Part shown: positions 1-13,600 of the stretch, piece after piece
Layout of the letters: each line of letters opens with the position of its first letter
How positions within the stretch are numbered: the stretch's first letter is position 1
Assembly: GCF_949987515.2 (NCBI RefSeq)
Contig: NC_082689.1
Span: 6,811,501 to 6,875,500 of the forward strand
Length of the DNA stretch: 64,000 bases
Direction: 5' to 3'
Source of the DNA: Delphinus delphis
Lineage: Eukaryota; Chordata; Mammalia; Artiodactyla; Delphinidae
The notes under the pieces: model-generated
Database searches by the model: none
What the model was told of the DNA's origin: nothing
Seen by the model: the letters and a program-made list of their open reading frames with translations, nothing else
Translations under genes and position numbers: made by a program

Positions 1-951
1 CTGTCGATACAAATAACACTGCCAAAAATATCACTTATTTGCCATTTTGCACATATGTATCTACAGGATATTCCTAGAATTGAAATCGCTTTGTCAAAAG
101 TTATGGCCTACCGTAATATAACCAGTCTTCTGAAGAGGGACCTTGAGGTTGTTTCATGGTTTTTGCTACCATAAACAATTTACAGTGAATATCTTTGTAT
201 GCATGGGCTAGTATATCAGAAGGTAAAATCCTAACCATGGAATGGCTGGGTCAGAGGGCTTGGGCATTTAAAATTTTGACAGCACCAAATCACCATCCAG
301 AGACTTTGCAGCAGTTTCTACTCCTGGAACCAACATATAGGAGCTCAGGTTTACTTACAGTTTCACCACCGTAGAATATTATTAGACTTTCTGGTTTTTG
401 ACAGGTGAAAAAAAATGGTGTTTTTTGCTCTGATTTACATTTATTTATTTACTGCATGGAAGTTGAGTATTAATCTTCACCAATTTGATAAACAGAAAAA
501 TATTCTCATTTTAATATGCATTTCCTGAAATACATATTTAAAATACTTTACATGTTTTTTTTTTTTCACATTCTCATCTTCTGTTGTTGGAAATTGCGCA
601 CTGTAATAGCAACTGATCTTTCATTGAGAAAATCTGTTCAAGTTCTTTACCCACTCAAAAAAGGGGTGGGGAAGAACCAGTTAAATTAGTAAAACTGAAA
701 TTACCGAATGTGTTTAAGGAGTTGAGTTTATTTCACGTAGTTGGTATATAGGAATGCACCTTAGATCAATAGGTTGTTGGATCTCTATAAAGTTCCTTTA
801 GAAACTTTTATAAATAAAAACTGCATGTAACTGCTGCATTGTGCTATGGTGCTCTTACAATGCCTGAAAACATTTATATAGTTTGTTCTGTCAAATGTTT
901 TGTTAGTTTGTTTATACTTTTCACTTACTGTAGCTACCATGATATAGAACA

Positions 952-1156
952 GGAACTTCCCTGGTGGTCCAGTGGATAAGACTCCACGCTCCCAGTGCAG
1001 GGGGCCCGGGTTTGATCCCTGGTCAGGGAACTAGATCCCACATGCATGCTGCAGCTAAGAGTTTGCATGCCACAACTAAGGAGCCGTGGAGCCACAACTA
1101 AGGAGCCAACGAGCCAAAACTAAGACCCACTGCAATGAAATTTAAAAAAAAAAGAA
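952..1156 (+). repeat. tRNA-derived CHR-type SINE, + orientation
   Basis: The element starts with a 'acttccctggtggtccagtgg' type head and ends in an A-rich tail. It is flanked by an exact 11-bp target-site duplication, gatatagaaca, at 941-951 and 1157-1167. Its body carries short repeats of 'cacaactaaggagcc'. It is more diverged than the CHR copies further along. Confidence 0.85.
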
Positions 1157-1316
1157 GATATAGAACATTGGTCCCAGTCATCCTAAAGACTGATTTTTAT
1201 GATTTTAAACTTTGATTGTAAAAACAGTAAGCAAGTATAATACATGACAGTTAATACATACATCTTAAGGAAAAATAAATTCAGGAACATATTCTATATC
1301 AAGATGTTTCTTTCTG

Positions 1317-1434
1317 GGAATTCCCTGGTGGTCCAGTGGTTAGGACTCCTTGCTTTCACTGCCAAGGGCACAGGTTCTATCCCTGGTCAGGGAACTAAGA
1401 TCCCACAAGATGCTTGGCATGGCCAAAAAAAAAA
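1317..1434 (+). repeat. Short CHR-type SINE, + orientation
   Basis: This is a short SINE of about 118 bp with head 'ggaattccctggtggtccag' and a pure A tail. It is flanked by the exact duplication gtttctttctg at 1306-1316 and 1435-1445. Its tail ends only 72 bp upstream of the splice acceptor of the USP40 exon at 1507. Confidence 0.85.
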
Positions 1435-1506
1435 GTTTCTTTCTGTGGAAGTAGAAGTTGACTTAATCTGTGTGCATCACAACAGTTGGAAATCTCCATT
1501 CCTCAG

Positions 1507-1633
1507 GGTTTCCTGAAGGTGCCCATCTGGTGGTACCAGCCACGGGGTACCTTGCATCTCTGGAAGAGTCATCAGGACCAGACTAACTGTACCTTTTCTC
1601 AAGGCGGGGTCTGGAGAGCTAATTCCATCCAAG
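1507..1633 (+). CDS. USP40: USP40 coding exon (first in window)
   Basis: This exon is 127 nt, enters in phase 0 after 'ttcctcag' and leaves one base before 'gtgag'. It reads [14 protein letters not shown] near its start and [10 protein letters not shown] at its end. The tryptophan-rich IWWYQ stretch matches mammalian USP40. The last G joins the next exon to give Asp. Confidence 0.93.
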
Positions 1634-4600
1634 GTGAGAACACAACAGAATTACAGCAGCCAGTGTGTCATAAAGAAAAGTAAAATGATTGCTTCTGCTG
1701 AGAGGCAACTGAAATATGTATTTTTAAAATATAAGGTTGAAAATCAAAATCTATTCCATAATTCATAGTATAATAATAATACCATCCTATTTTTATACAG
1801 TGGTTTGTAACCTCTATAAAATCCCATCTCTTTTTTTGGCTTCACCTTGCATTTGCCGTGTTATTTTTATTATCATTATTATCATAGCAATATATTACAC
1901 TCTTTCAAGGAATTGTTATATAGTATCACCTCTCAAGTGCCTCATGGCAGTCGGAATAGCGGCCCCAGTTATTGTAACAGACTAAGACATTGACGCTTTA
2001 GTCGCTTCCAGCGTCTTCACTGCAGCCCCAAGGGGCGGAGAGGCAGGGCTGGAGTCCGGACCCCACGCAGCTCCTGTTCTTTCTGCTGCCGCCACCCAGG
2101 AGCTCCTTCAAGGGCGTTCCAGCTCACTGACTTCTGAGAAGACTCACAGACAGGGTATAAACATATTGTTTCACTCTGTCTAAGTTTCTTCTCCACAGGC
2201 AGAATTCAGCACACACGTCATGATGAGCAAAGGCAGGGAGTTTGAATTGCCATTGTAAAAAGTGGGTTTCCACTTCATTATAAGAAGACACAAGTTAATC
2301 TCCTTTGTAACTGTAGATAAAGAGAATATATTTTTAGTAGGACCAAGTTCTTATATTTTTTTCCTTTTATCATGCTTAATTATCTAGCTTTTTTAATGCC
2401 TTGAAGTATTATATACTTACATTTCTTTTTATCTTTCAAAATTCAGTACTGAAACTAACACAAATGATCTCCTTACTTTTTGAAGTTAGGATTGTATGTA
2501 TAGAGCAATAAAATACTTCATGTTGAATTAGCTATGAAATTGGCATTAAGTTATTTTTTGTTTGTGTTATATTAGACATGTTAAACAATTCTAAAAATGA
2601 TTTTGTGATAGAGTAATAGTTACAACTTAAAAAGCAGTGTGTTTCTCCATGAAAGTAAAGAAAACAGTTCATTTTTTTGGTAGTCCTTCTGTATCACAAC
2701 ATATGGCAAATATTTTTATTTCTGAGAATTTCCTAAAAGTGTCTTTCAGGTAGTACCAGCTTACAGCAGCCTTAGACACAAGAAGAACCACTCATGAAGA
2801 GAGCTTTTTTACTTAATTTACTTATAATGAATTTCCTATTATGTATTAGCAGTGTGCCCAGCAGTAAGCAAAGACATTTAACTAAAGCAAAAATGAGTCA
2901 AATTACTGATTTCAAATTTAGTTATCAACTTTTATGTCCAGAGTTTTATATGAGAGCATTTTGTTTTCCCCTTTTTAAAACTAATGTAGAAAGGCCTTCT
3001 TATTGTCAAGAATTCTTTCAGTCAGTAAACATTTATTGGACATTTATTGTGTGGCACCCACCATTCCTGGCCCTGGAGAGACAAACAAGATAGATGACCT
3101 GTTCTCTCTTGAAAATCATATTCTGTAGGGGAGACAGATTAGGTTAAAATATATATATGTAAAAACACACATGTATACACACACATAAGAAAACAGACAG
3201 ACAAAAGAGTAACAAGTTGGGACAAGTGTTATGAGAGAGAAACAGGTTAAATAAAAGATGAGAGCAGGGCAGGGTATCCAACCAGCAGAGTCCTCTTTGA
3301 GGAAGGAGAGGGTGTGGGAAAGAGCGTTCCAGGTAGACAGCCCAAGTGTAAAATTCCTCAAAGCCATTCTAGTGAGAAGACCTGGTGCTGTGGCCACAGC
3401 ATGCTCCCTGGCTGCCCATCTACTGGGCCCTGCTTCCTCCCCGTGAAGTCCTGAGGGGCTGACCCGAGGAATTCAGATTCTGAGTTGCTTGGATGGAATC
3501 GTACTAAACCCGTTTGCAGTATCAAAACGTGGCCTGTATTTCAGAAATAAGAGCTAAGTACGTCTAAAGCTCCTGTCAAACATCTTGCTCTGTCCTTTGT
3601 AGATGCTCCCAGTGACGCGCATGCAGAAGTTTCCCTCCGCTACTTGGGAGACGTTGAAATCTCAGAAGATGCTACGTTGGGGGAGCTGAAGTCTCAGGTC
3701 AGCCTTCCTCCTGCAGCGCGTACCTTACTGGTGATCTGGCTGCTTCCAGTGAGATATTAATATATTCTTCTATTTCCTCTTCCCTCAATTACAGTCTGTT
3801 CTGATAGGGCATGTGTTATATGCCATGTTCAGTGGTGAGTACCCAACAGGCCACACACATATTGCTCAGACAGCTCCCTGGGTTTGCTTCTACCAGTTGC
3901 CTGTGGCTTTCATTTATCCCCTCTCTGACAGGCATGCTGTGCTTTCATTTGAAATCTCCTCAGTGACTTGCAGCTTATGTTCATTTTGATTTTTTAGGGA
4001 AACATTTGTTGGAACATTTGTAAAGCATTCACTTTACTCCTTTATTTACATTGTTTTTGTGTCATTGTGATTCATGTGTTAAATGTTGGTAGTAAAAGCT
4101 GTGTGGTCAGTTGCCCAGGAGGTCAGAATATCAGCTTTATGTTAAACTAGATACTGTATTGTTTTCCTGGACATGAATACTCACAGACACAGTGTTCTGT
4201 CCAAATGGAAAGGCCGGGTTGAATACAACACACAATGCTTAAGAAGCATCTTATTCTCATTGGATTAAAATGAACATCCCTTCTTGCTCTTAAAGGAAAC
4301 AGTGTAGGTGCATGTAAGGTGAATATCAGTCATTGATTGACTTCTGTGTGTCCTCAATATCTGAAATACCTTCCACAAAAAAACAAATGGTCTTATTCTA
4401 ATAAGAACAAGTAGAAGGAGACTTTTTTTCTTATATTAGATTAAAAGATACAAAATTGCTGTTTCTAGATTTAAAACGGATGAATATTGGCCATTTTATA
4501 TACTACAGCCTAAGTATATAAATAGTTATCCACCCCTACAGAATTAGTCCAGCGGTTTGGGCCTAGCGTTTGGATCCAGAGATTCTGAAATATTTCAAAA

Positions 4601-7600
4601 TCAGAAGTTATTTCCATGGCAGAGGAAACTTTGTTGAATTATATGAGCACAGATGGAAGTTGAAGATGAGTCCTTGCTTTTATTAGAGAGGCCTCTGCTC
4701 TTGAGTTATATAGTCATATAGAAATTAATTTTAAAGTTTCATTTTCTAAAACATAATCATTGAAAAGGAGCTTTTGGCTCAGATTTAGAAACAGAAAAAT
4801 CTCTCAGGCTGATTTCAGTAGAGAGGAATACAAAAATGACTCAGGGTTAATTTCATTTAAACGATATTCCTGTGGATTTTTTGGGTAGATATTATCATTA
4901 CCTAAGATACTCTTTCCCTTAAATGTCATTGTGTGGCGCTTCATCTCTTTTTCCTAAAGCAGTCTGTTTTTAAGAGTGCTTTTTCCAATGTCTGTTTCTT
5001 TTCTAGGCCATGACCTTGCCCTCCTTCTCGGAGTTTTCCATCCCATCGCCCGCCTTCCTTAGAGCCTGGACGGTGGAAAGTAGGCGCCCCGGCAGGCTCT
5101 TACGAGTCCACTATCAGCGGCTCAGGTAGGGTTCTCAGTGAACACTCCACAACAGCCCGTTCTAGGTCATTCCACATTTGTCATGTCGATGATACTTTTT
5201 ATCATAAATTAAACTCTGAGACAACTTCAGTGTCTCATATTAAGTATAAATGTAGTTTCATCTGTTTTTACTATGGTCCAGAGACTGTGAACAAAATTTT
5301 GATTGTTTTTCCCCCCAGCTTTATCGAGATATGATTGCCATGTAACACTGTGTAAATTTAAGGTGTGCAGCCTGTTGATCTGGCAGGCGTGTAGTGCAGA
5401 ATGGTTACCACTGCAGCATTAGCGGACAACCTCCATCACATCATACAATCGCCATTTCCTTTTCGTGAGAACATTTAAGATCTACTTTCTTATCAGCAAC
5501 TTTCAAGTATATAATTCAGTGTTATAAGATGAATATGTTCTGGGGATGTCATGTACAGCATGTTGATTATAGCTTATAACTGGAAGTATGTACCCTTGGA
5601 CCAACATCTCCCCTTTTCAGCCAGTCCCAGGCCCTGGTAACCACCATTCTAGCCCCTGTTTCTATGAGTTCAGCTTTTTTGGATTCCACATATAAGTGAT
5701 ATCGTACAGCAGTTGTCTGATCTCACTTAGCATAATGCCCTCAGTGTCCATCCATGTTGTCTCAAACAACAGGATGTCCTTCTTTCTTACGACTGAATGA
5801 TATTCCTTTGTGTGTGTATGAGTGTGTGTACACATACGTACATATACCACATCTTTATCCATTCATTGGTTAACAGACACTAGGTTTTTCCATATCTTGC
5901 CTACTGTGCATAGTGCTGCAACGAACATGGGAGTGCAGATAATCTCTTTGAGATCCTGTTTTCATTTCCTTTGGTGAGGTACCCAGAAGTGGGATTGCTG
6001 GGTCATATGGTAGTTCTATTTTTAATTTTTTGAGTAACCTCCATACTGTTTTTCCATAGTGGCTGAACCAATTTACATTCCCACCAGCATTGAACAAGGG
6101 CTCCCTTTCCTCCACATCCTCAAAAACACTTGCTATCTCTTGTCTTTTTGATGATAAGCATTCTAACAGGTGTGAGATGATACCTCATTGTGATTTCGAT
6201 TTGCATTTCCCTGATGATTAATGATGTTGAGTACCTTTTCATGTACCTGTTGGCCATTAGTATGTCTTCTTTAAAAAAAAAAAGTCTGTTCACGCCCTCT
6301 GCCATTTTTAAATCAGATGGTTTGCTTTTTGCTATTGAGTTGTATGAGTTCTCTATATACTTTGTTTTTTGTTGTTTTTTTTTGCGGTACGCGGGTCTCT
6401 CACTGTCGTGGCCTCTCCCGTTGCGGAGCACAGGCTCCGGACGCGCAGGCTCAGCGGCCATGGCTCACGGGCCCAGCCGCTCCGTGGCATGTGGGATCTT
6501 CCCGGTCTGGGGCACGAACCCGTGTCCCCTGCATTGGCAGGCGGACTCTCAACCACTGCGCCACCAGGGAAGCCCTCTATATACTTTGAATATTAACCCC
6601 TTAGATTTGCAAATACTTTCTGCTGCTTCATAGGTTGCCTTTTCATTTTGTTGATGGTTTCTTTTGCTGTGCAGCTTTTTATTTTGATGTAGTCCCACTT
6701 GTTTATTTTTGCTTTTATTGCTTTTGCTTTTGGTGTCAAATCCAGAAAATCATTGCCAAGGCTGATGTCAAGGAGCTTACTCCTCTGTCTTCTTCTAGGA
6801 GTTTTACAATTTCAGGTCTTAACGTTCAAATCTTTTAATCTATTTTAAGTTGATTTTTGCATAAGGTGTAAGATAGGGGTCTAGTTTCATTCCTTTGCAT
6901 GAGACTGTCCAGTTCCCCCCAGCACCACTTATTGAAGAGACTCTATTCCCCATTGTATGTTCTTGGCTCCTGTGTCATAAATTAATTGACGATATATGTA
7001 TGCGTTTATTTCTGGGCTCTCTATTGTGTTCTTTTTTTTTTCCTTTGGCCATGCTGTGTGGCATGTGGGATGTTAGTTCCCTGACCAGGGATCGAACCCG
7101 TGCCCCCTGCAGTGGAAGTGAGTGAGGAGTCTTAACCACTGGACCACCAGGGAAGTCCCTCTTTTGGGTTCCACTGATGTATGTGTCTTGTGTTTATGCC
7201 GGTACTATACCGTTTTACTATTGCTTTATAGTATAGTTTGAAATGAGGGAGCATGATGCCATCAGCTTTCTTCTTCTTTTTTTTTGTTTTAATTTATTTT
7301 TATTTATTTTTTGGCTGCGTTGGGTCTGTTGCTTCACGCGGGCTTTCTCTAGTTGCGGCGAGCGGGGGCTACTCTTCGTTGCGGTGCGAGGGCTTTTCAT
7401 TGAGGTGGCTTCTCTTGTTGCAGAGCACAGGCTCTAGGTGCGCAGGCTTCAGTAGTTGTGACTCATGGGCTGTAGAGCGCAGGCTCAGTAGTTGTGGCGC
7501 ACGGGCTTAGTTGCTCTGCGGCACGTGGGATCTTCCCAGACCAGGGCTCAAACCCGTGTCCCTTGCATTGGCAGGCGGATTCTTTTTGGGTTTTTTTACA

Positions 7601-10600
7601 TCTTTATTGGAGTATAATTGCTTCACGATGGTGTGTTAGTTTCTGCTTTATAACAAAGTAAATCAGTTTATACATATACATATTTTCCCATATCTCTTCC
7701 CTCTTGCGTCTCCCTCCCACCCTCCCTATCCCACCCCTCCAGGCAGTCACAAAGCACCAAGCTGATCTCCCTGTGCTATGTGGCTGCTTCCCACTAGCTA
7801 TCTACCTTAACGTTTGGTAGTGTATATATGTCCATGGGCAGGCGGATTCTTAACCACTGCGCCACGAGGGAAGCCCTGTTCTTCTTTCTTAAGAAAAGAT
7901 TGCTTTGGCTATTCAGGGTCTTTTGTGGGTCTATACCAATTTTAGAACTGTTTTTTCTGTTTCTAATTGAAAAATGCTTTTGATATTTTGATAAGGATTG
8001 CACTGAATTTGTAGATTGTTTTGGGTAGTATGGACATTTTAACAATGTTCTCCCAATCCATGACGATGGAATAGCTTTCCATTTATTTGAATTTTCAGTT
8101 TCTTTCATCAGTGTCTTATAGTTTTCAGTATACAGATCTTTTACCTCCTTGGTTAAATTTATTCCGAAGTAGTTTATTCTTTTTGATGCTGTTGGAAATG
8201 GGATTGTTTTCTTAATTTCTCTTTCTGATAATTTACTGTCGGTATATAAAATGCAGCTGATATTTATATATTGATTTTGTATCCCACAACTTTACTGAAT
8301 TCATTTATTAGTTTTAACAGATTTTTGGTGGAGTCTTTAGAGTTTTTTATAAATATCATCATGTAATCTGCAGATGGAGACAACTTTACTTCATCCTTTC
8401 CAGTCTGGATGCCTTTTATTTTTTTCTTGTCTAATTGCTCTGGCTAGTACTTCCACCAATGTGTTGCATATGAGTGGCAAGAGTGGGCATCCTTGTCTTA
8501 TTCCTGATCTAAGAGGAAAAGATTTCAGCTTTTCACCATTGAGTATGATACTAGCCATGGGCTTTTCATATATGGACTTTATTGCGTTGAGGTACATTCC
8601 CTCTATATCCAGTTTGTTGAGAATTTTTAACATGAAAGAATGTCAAATGCTTTTTCTGCATCTGTTGAGACGATCATATGATTTTCTTCCTTCATTCTGT
8701 TAACGTGGTTGTATCACACCAATTAATTTGCGAATGTTCAACCATCTTTGCATCCCTTGCAGAAATCCCACTTGATCATGGTGTATGATCCTTTTAATGT
8801 ACTGTTGAATTTGGTTTGCTAATATTTCTTTGAGGATTTTTGCATTTATGTTCATCAAGGATATTGGCCTTTAATTTTCTTTTCTTATAGTGTCCTTGTC
8901 TGGCTTTGATATCAAGGTAATGCTGGCCTCATAAAATGAGTTTGGAAGTGTTCCCTCCTGTTCTGGTTTTTTTTTTTTTTTTTTTTTTTGGAAGAGTTTG
9001 GGAAAGATTGGTATTAATTCTGCTTTTGGTAGAATACATCAGTAAAGCCATCTGGTCCTCAACTTTTTTTTGTTAGGAGGTTTTTGATTACTGATTCAAT
9101 CTTTTTCCTTAATAAATTTATTTTATTTATTTATTTTTGGTTGCGTTGGGTCTTTGTTGCTGCGCGCAGGCTTTCTCTAGTTGCGGCGAGTGGGGGCTGC
9201 TCTTCGTTGCAGCGTGCGGGCTTCTCATTGCGGTGGTTTCTCGTTGCAGAGCACAGGCTCTAGGTGCGCAGGCTTCAGTAGTTGCAGCACGTGGGCTCAG
9301 TAATTGTGGCTTGCAGTCTCTAGAGCGCAGGCTCAGTAGTTGTGGCTCACGGGCTTAGTTGCTCCGCAGCATGTGGGATCTTCCCGGACCAGGGCTTGAA
9401 CCCGTGTCCCCCGCATTGGCAGGTGGATTCTTAACCACTGTGCCACCAGGGAAGCCCCCGATTCAATCTTCTTACTCATAATTAGTCTGTTCAGAATTTC
9501 TGTTTCTTTATGATTCAGTCTTGGTAGGTTGTATGTTTCTAGGAATTTATCCATTTCTTCTGCATTGTCCAGTTTTTTGGTGTATAATTGTTCATGGCAG
9601 TCTCTTAAATTTTGAGTGTTCTTATATGGTATAATATTTCACTTAAGAATACTTGAAATTGGTTAAAAAAAAAACTTTGAAAAAATTAAGTGATATGTCA
9701 TTCACTATTATTTTGTTTCATTTGTTATCAGGGAATATAAATTGGGACAGAGAACTGAGATCTGCTTAGAGCCCCTTCAGAAAGAAGAAAACCTGGGGTA
9801 AGATGTCCTACTACACATACAAAATTATACACTTGTCTGATCCCAATGGATAGTTTTACTATTGATTAAGGTGTTACATTTTTTAAGTGTTTTTTTCACT
9901 GCTTCTAAGGAGTCTGGCAATTTAAAACAGATTGTGTTCTAGAAATGTGTTTGTATGTCTGGTGTCTAGATCTTAGAACTCATTTTTCCATAAAAACAGA
10001 ATTTTTCAGTAAGTCCCAATGCATGTTGAACCCATAATGATCTTGAAGTATAAGCAAGATGCTCATCCCAAGCTCTTACCAGTGCCTGCAGACAGTCTGT
10101 TGTCAAACCAATTGATAGTAACACCTGACATGCTGCCCCTTGTCCTACTTTTTTCATCCTAATATCACCTGACATACACTTATTGAATTATCAATTATTA
10201 TCCGTCTCCCACTACTAGATTGTAAGTTTTGTGAGGGCAAGCACTTCATTTTTTGGTCACTGCTGCCTCCCCAATACCTAGGACAGTGCCTTTGTCATAG
10301 TCAGTAATTATTTATGGAATAAAGAAGCACCCCAAAGTTGTCCACGTTCAAACCTACCTATTCTTTTTTTCATTATAGGACATTCTTTTATAAGACATTT
10401 TTGTCAGTAACACCAAATATTAAGATTCTTTTACCTGATGTGACACGATGATTCTTGTTGTCCTCCTGTTGTGTAACAACTCTACTCTTTCAACCGTGTG
10501 ACCTTCATTTTATCCCACTGTTTTATAAAAATGCATTCTTAATGCAAATTGTATTACTAGGAGTAGTTTCCTGGAGGGGAATTTCTGGATCAAATGGTAT

Positions 10601-13600
10601 GGACATTTTAAACCTCTTATTTGTTAAATTCCTTTCCAGGTAAGTTATACCATTATGTTTCCAAAAGCTGTGTTTCTAAGTATTTATTTCACCTCACCAT
10701 CAAACCATCATTGAATGTTGTCATTGTTTAAATGTTTGCTAAATTGATAAATGAAAAATGGTTATCTTGTCTCATCTAGTAAGATTAGGGTGTTTGTTGA
10801 AAGGCTTGTAAACCATTTGTATTTTGTGAGTGAGTGAATTGTTTCATATATTTTCCCTGTTTTATTTGGGGGTCTTAGAAAAAAGTCTAATTTGTGTGAG
10901 CTCTTTCTATAATATAGATTATATTACATAATATAAACGGACCCTCTGTCTTGTTTGTCGTGAGCAGTGTCCTTTTGAAGACCATGCTGTGCACTTCCTC
11001 AGCCCCCTTCCCCGCTTCTGTCCTTGACTGACCTCCGGAGCACTCTTGCCCCCGCTCAGCGAGGACCCTGGCTCCTCGTGGTCTTCACCCAGACTCTGTC
11101 ACCTCCTTGGCAGCTCCTGCATCTACACTGACCACAGTTTGTATGCTCTGGGACCTCAGCTCTGCTCACTGACCTCAGCAACACCTACACCCTCTCAAAA
11201 ATTCCTTCTTGACCACAGTCCCCCGCTTTCAGGCCAATCTCCTAATTCACTGGGCCCTCGCTCTCCCTGCGTTGCCTGTTTCCTCCAATTGTGTTACCCT
11301 TTCTTTTGATAAAAACACTAGTATAATAGAAATACAGCATTAAAATCGTTCGTTGTCTCACCATCCTTAAAGTTTTCATTTCTCCTCTCCACCTTCCAGT
11401 TCTTATCTGTAGCTTTTATTTCACATCCTATCTAAAACAGTCTCCATACGTCTAAATTTCTTTCCAACCTTTCTGAATGTTTCTCCTCTTTCTCTTCCTT
11501 CAAGGACCTCGTATCTGTGCTCATCTCCTGCAAAGGTTTCCTTTGCTCTTAAAAGTACACCCATCATCTTCTCTTCCTAACTGTGAGCCCTCCGTTTCTT
11601 CTCCCTGGCTAAGTTTTCTGCCAGCTTCACAGATTCTGGTTCTGAAATCAGCGTTTCCTAGGAAGTCGCCATAGCGGGAAACCCCTCTTCCCCTTCATCA
11701 CCGGGATAGCCCTGCCGGCCCTTTCAGCTGTCTCCAGTCCTCTTCCCTGCGTGCCCCACTGAGGAACTTCTTCCTCTGCCTTCAGCCTTGCCTGCTGCCT
11801 CCCCAGGGACCCTGCTGTGGACTCAGAATGGGAGCTCACCTCCATTCTGGGTCAGGACTGAAGGAAATCAAAGTAAAGGTTTCCCACTAGCATTCAGGGT
11901 TTAAGGAAAATCTCTCCTTATAAAAAAACTCAGAACAGTCAGAGGAGAAGCTATGTGGTTATTGCGTGTTTCCCATTTTGTTGTAAATCTGACGTGACTG
12001 TTTTCTGATGCAGCCCCCAGCATGTGCTGCTGAGGACACAGATGCGCCTCCCTGGCAAGAGGGCGTATGCCTTGCCCGTGGACTTGGTGTGGGACACTGC
12101 CCGAGGCTGGACGGCCGGCTCCCTGAGGCACCGAGTGGCCGATTTCTATTCTCTTCCTGTGGAGAAAATTGAAATTGCCAAATACCTTCCTGAAAAGTTT
12201 GAGTGGCTTCCAGTACCTACCTGGGTAAAGCTGTGGGGCTCCCTCAGGGAAATCGGGCCTCACTGGCATAGTGAATAATTAACTGCAGTTTTCCACAGAC
12301 AGGGAATTTAGTAACAATTTGAGATTGAGTTTTCTTTATTCAAGATACTTAATTTTTCTGTAGAACCAGCAAATTACCAAGAGGAAAAAGAAGAAAAAGC
12401 AAGATAATTTGCAGGGGGCACCTTATCACTTGAAAGATGGAGATACTATTGGCATTAAGGTACGTTTTTAACAGTAAACTTAGCACTTTGACAAAACACC
12501 AGAATCAAATGATTTTATAGACAAGTTTTATCAAATCTTCAAGGCATAGATAATCCCATTTAATATAAATTGTTTCAAGTAGCGGGGGGAAAAAAGAGGG
12601 AAAGCAGACAACTCATTTTTAAATAAATAAATAAATAAATTTTATTCGCGGGCTCTAGAGCGCAGCCTCAGTAGTTGTGGCACACGGGCTTAAGCTTCGT
12701 GGCATATGGGATCTTCCTGGACCAGGGATCGAACCCGTGTCCCCTGCATTGTCAGGCGGGTTCTTAACCACTGCACCACTAGGGAAGCCCCCAGAGAACT
12801 CATTTTATGAGGCCAGTAGAACCTCAATACCAAAAGCTTAATTTTGGGTCTGACTTGAATGAAAATGCTGTGAAGTTTTATCACTAAGTGTGTTGCTGTA
12901 GGTACCTGTATTAGGTTAAGACATTTCCTTCCATTCCTAGTTTACTCTAAGTTCTTTTTTTTTAAATCATGAATGAGCACTGGATTATTTTTTTTTTTTT
13001 GCGGTACGCGGGCCTCTCACTGTTGTGGCCTCTCCCATCGCGGAGCACAGGCTCCGGACGCGCAGGCCCAGCGGCCATGGCTCACGGGCCTAGCTGCTCC
13101 GCGGCATGTGGGATCTTCCTAGACCGGGGCACAAACCCACGTGCCCTGCATCGGCAGGTGGACTCTCAGCCACTGCGCCACCAGGGAAGCCCTGGATTTT
13201 TAAATATTAAATTTTTTTAAATGTTAAATTTTATTCTGTGCTTTTTCTGCATCTGTTTAATTAGCTATATCGTTTTTCTTCTTCAATTTGGTAATGTAGT
13301 GTTATTACATAAACATGTTCGCAACACCGAGCCATCCTTGCATTCCTTGGACAAACCTACTTTGTTGTCATATAATAACATTTTTTGTATTAAGGGTGAA
13401 TGATTTAAATCCTTAATTTAAGAATTAATAATTTACTAATATTAAATTATTTATATTAAGGAATAAGTATTCCCTTAATCACCACTTCTGTTCAACATTG
13501 TACTAAAGAATGGGACCAATGTAATATGACCTTCCACCCAACGAAGAAAAGCAAATAAATAAACAAAAATTGAAAGGTAAAAGAAATTCTAAAAGGAAAA

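Larger units (their letters stand above)
1..1506 (+). other. USP40: USP40 intron (partial) with old L1 and two SINEs
   Basis: This is non-coding sequence upstream of the first recognisable USP40 exon. Positions 1-340 resemble the 3' untranslated part of an old L1 in reverse orientation, with remnants of the 'cctagaagtggaattgctgg' type sentence at about 65-95 and 235-330. The middle is AT-rich with nothing recognisable. Two SINEs follow at 952-1156 and 1317-1434. I looked for a further USP40 exon here and did not see one. Confidence 0.6.
5300..9640 (-). mobile_element. LINE-1 (L1), 5'-truncated, reverse orientation, interrupted
   Basis: The element begins with reverse-complement L1 3' UTR text ('gtgggattgctgggtcatat' at about 5990-6010). 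It continues into reverse-complement ORF2 sequence. The - strand reading at 8633-8391 gives [20 protein letters not shown] and [14 protein letters not shown], which are reverse-transcriptase domain motifs of L1 ORF2. Stops and frameshifts occur throughout, so it is inactive. Four SINEs and one younger L1 end lie inside it. A run of about 22 T residues sits at about 8969-8990. Confidence 0.9.
5126..9731 (+). other. USP40: USP40 intron filled by a nested L1/SINE/L1 stack
   Basis: About 4.3 kb of this 4.6 kb intron is retroposon. An old L1 in reverse orientation (about 5300-9640) has been interrupted by SINEs at 6365-6574, 7031-7158, about 7280-7877 and 9104-9459, and one of those SINEs was itself split by a younger L1 end. 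Only the edges (5126-5300 and 9640-9731) look like unique intron sequence. Confidence 0.85.

Noticed and set aside
954..1020. tRNA gene
   Set aside because: The A-box and B-box-like motifs belong to tRNA-derived SINEs. No copy in the window keeps a full cloverleaf with anticodon arm.
6190..6633. Repeated SINE-derived open frames (also at 13637, 25503, 38006 and 60671)
   Set aside because: The same short peptide pattern (SRSTGSG...[11 protein letters not shown] type) recurs wherever a CHR SINE occurs. It is translation of the SINE and not a protein family.
8391..8633. 80-codon frame with reverse-transcriptase motifs
   Set aside because: This is a genuine L1 ORF2 fragment but only a relic, interrupted by stops and insertions. 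It is annotated as part of the L1 and not as a gene.
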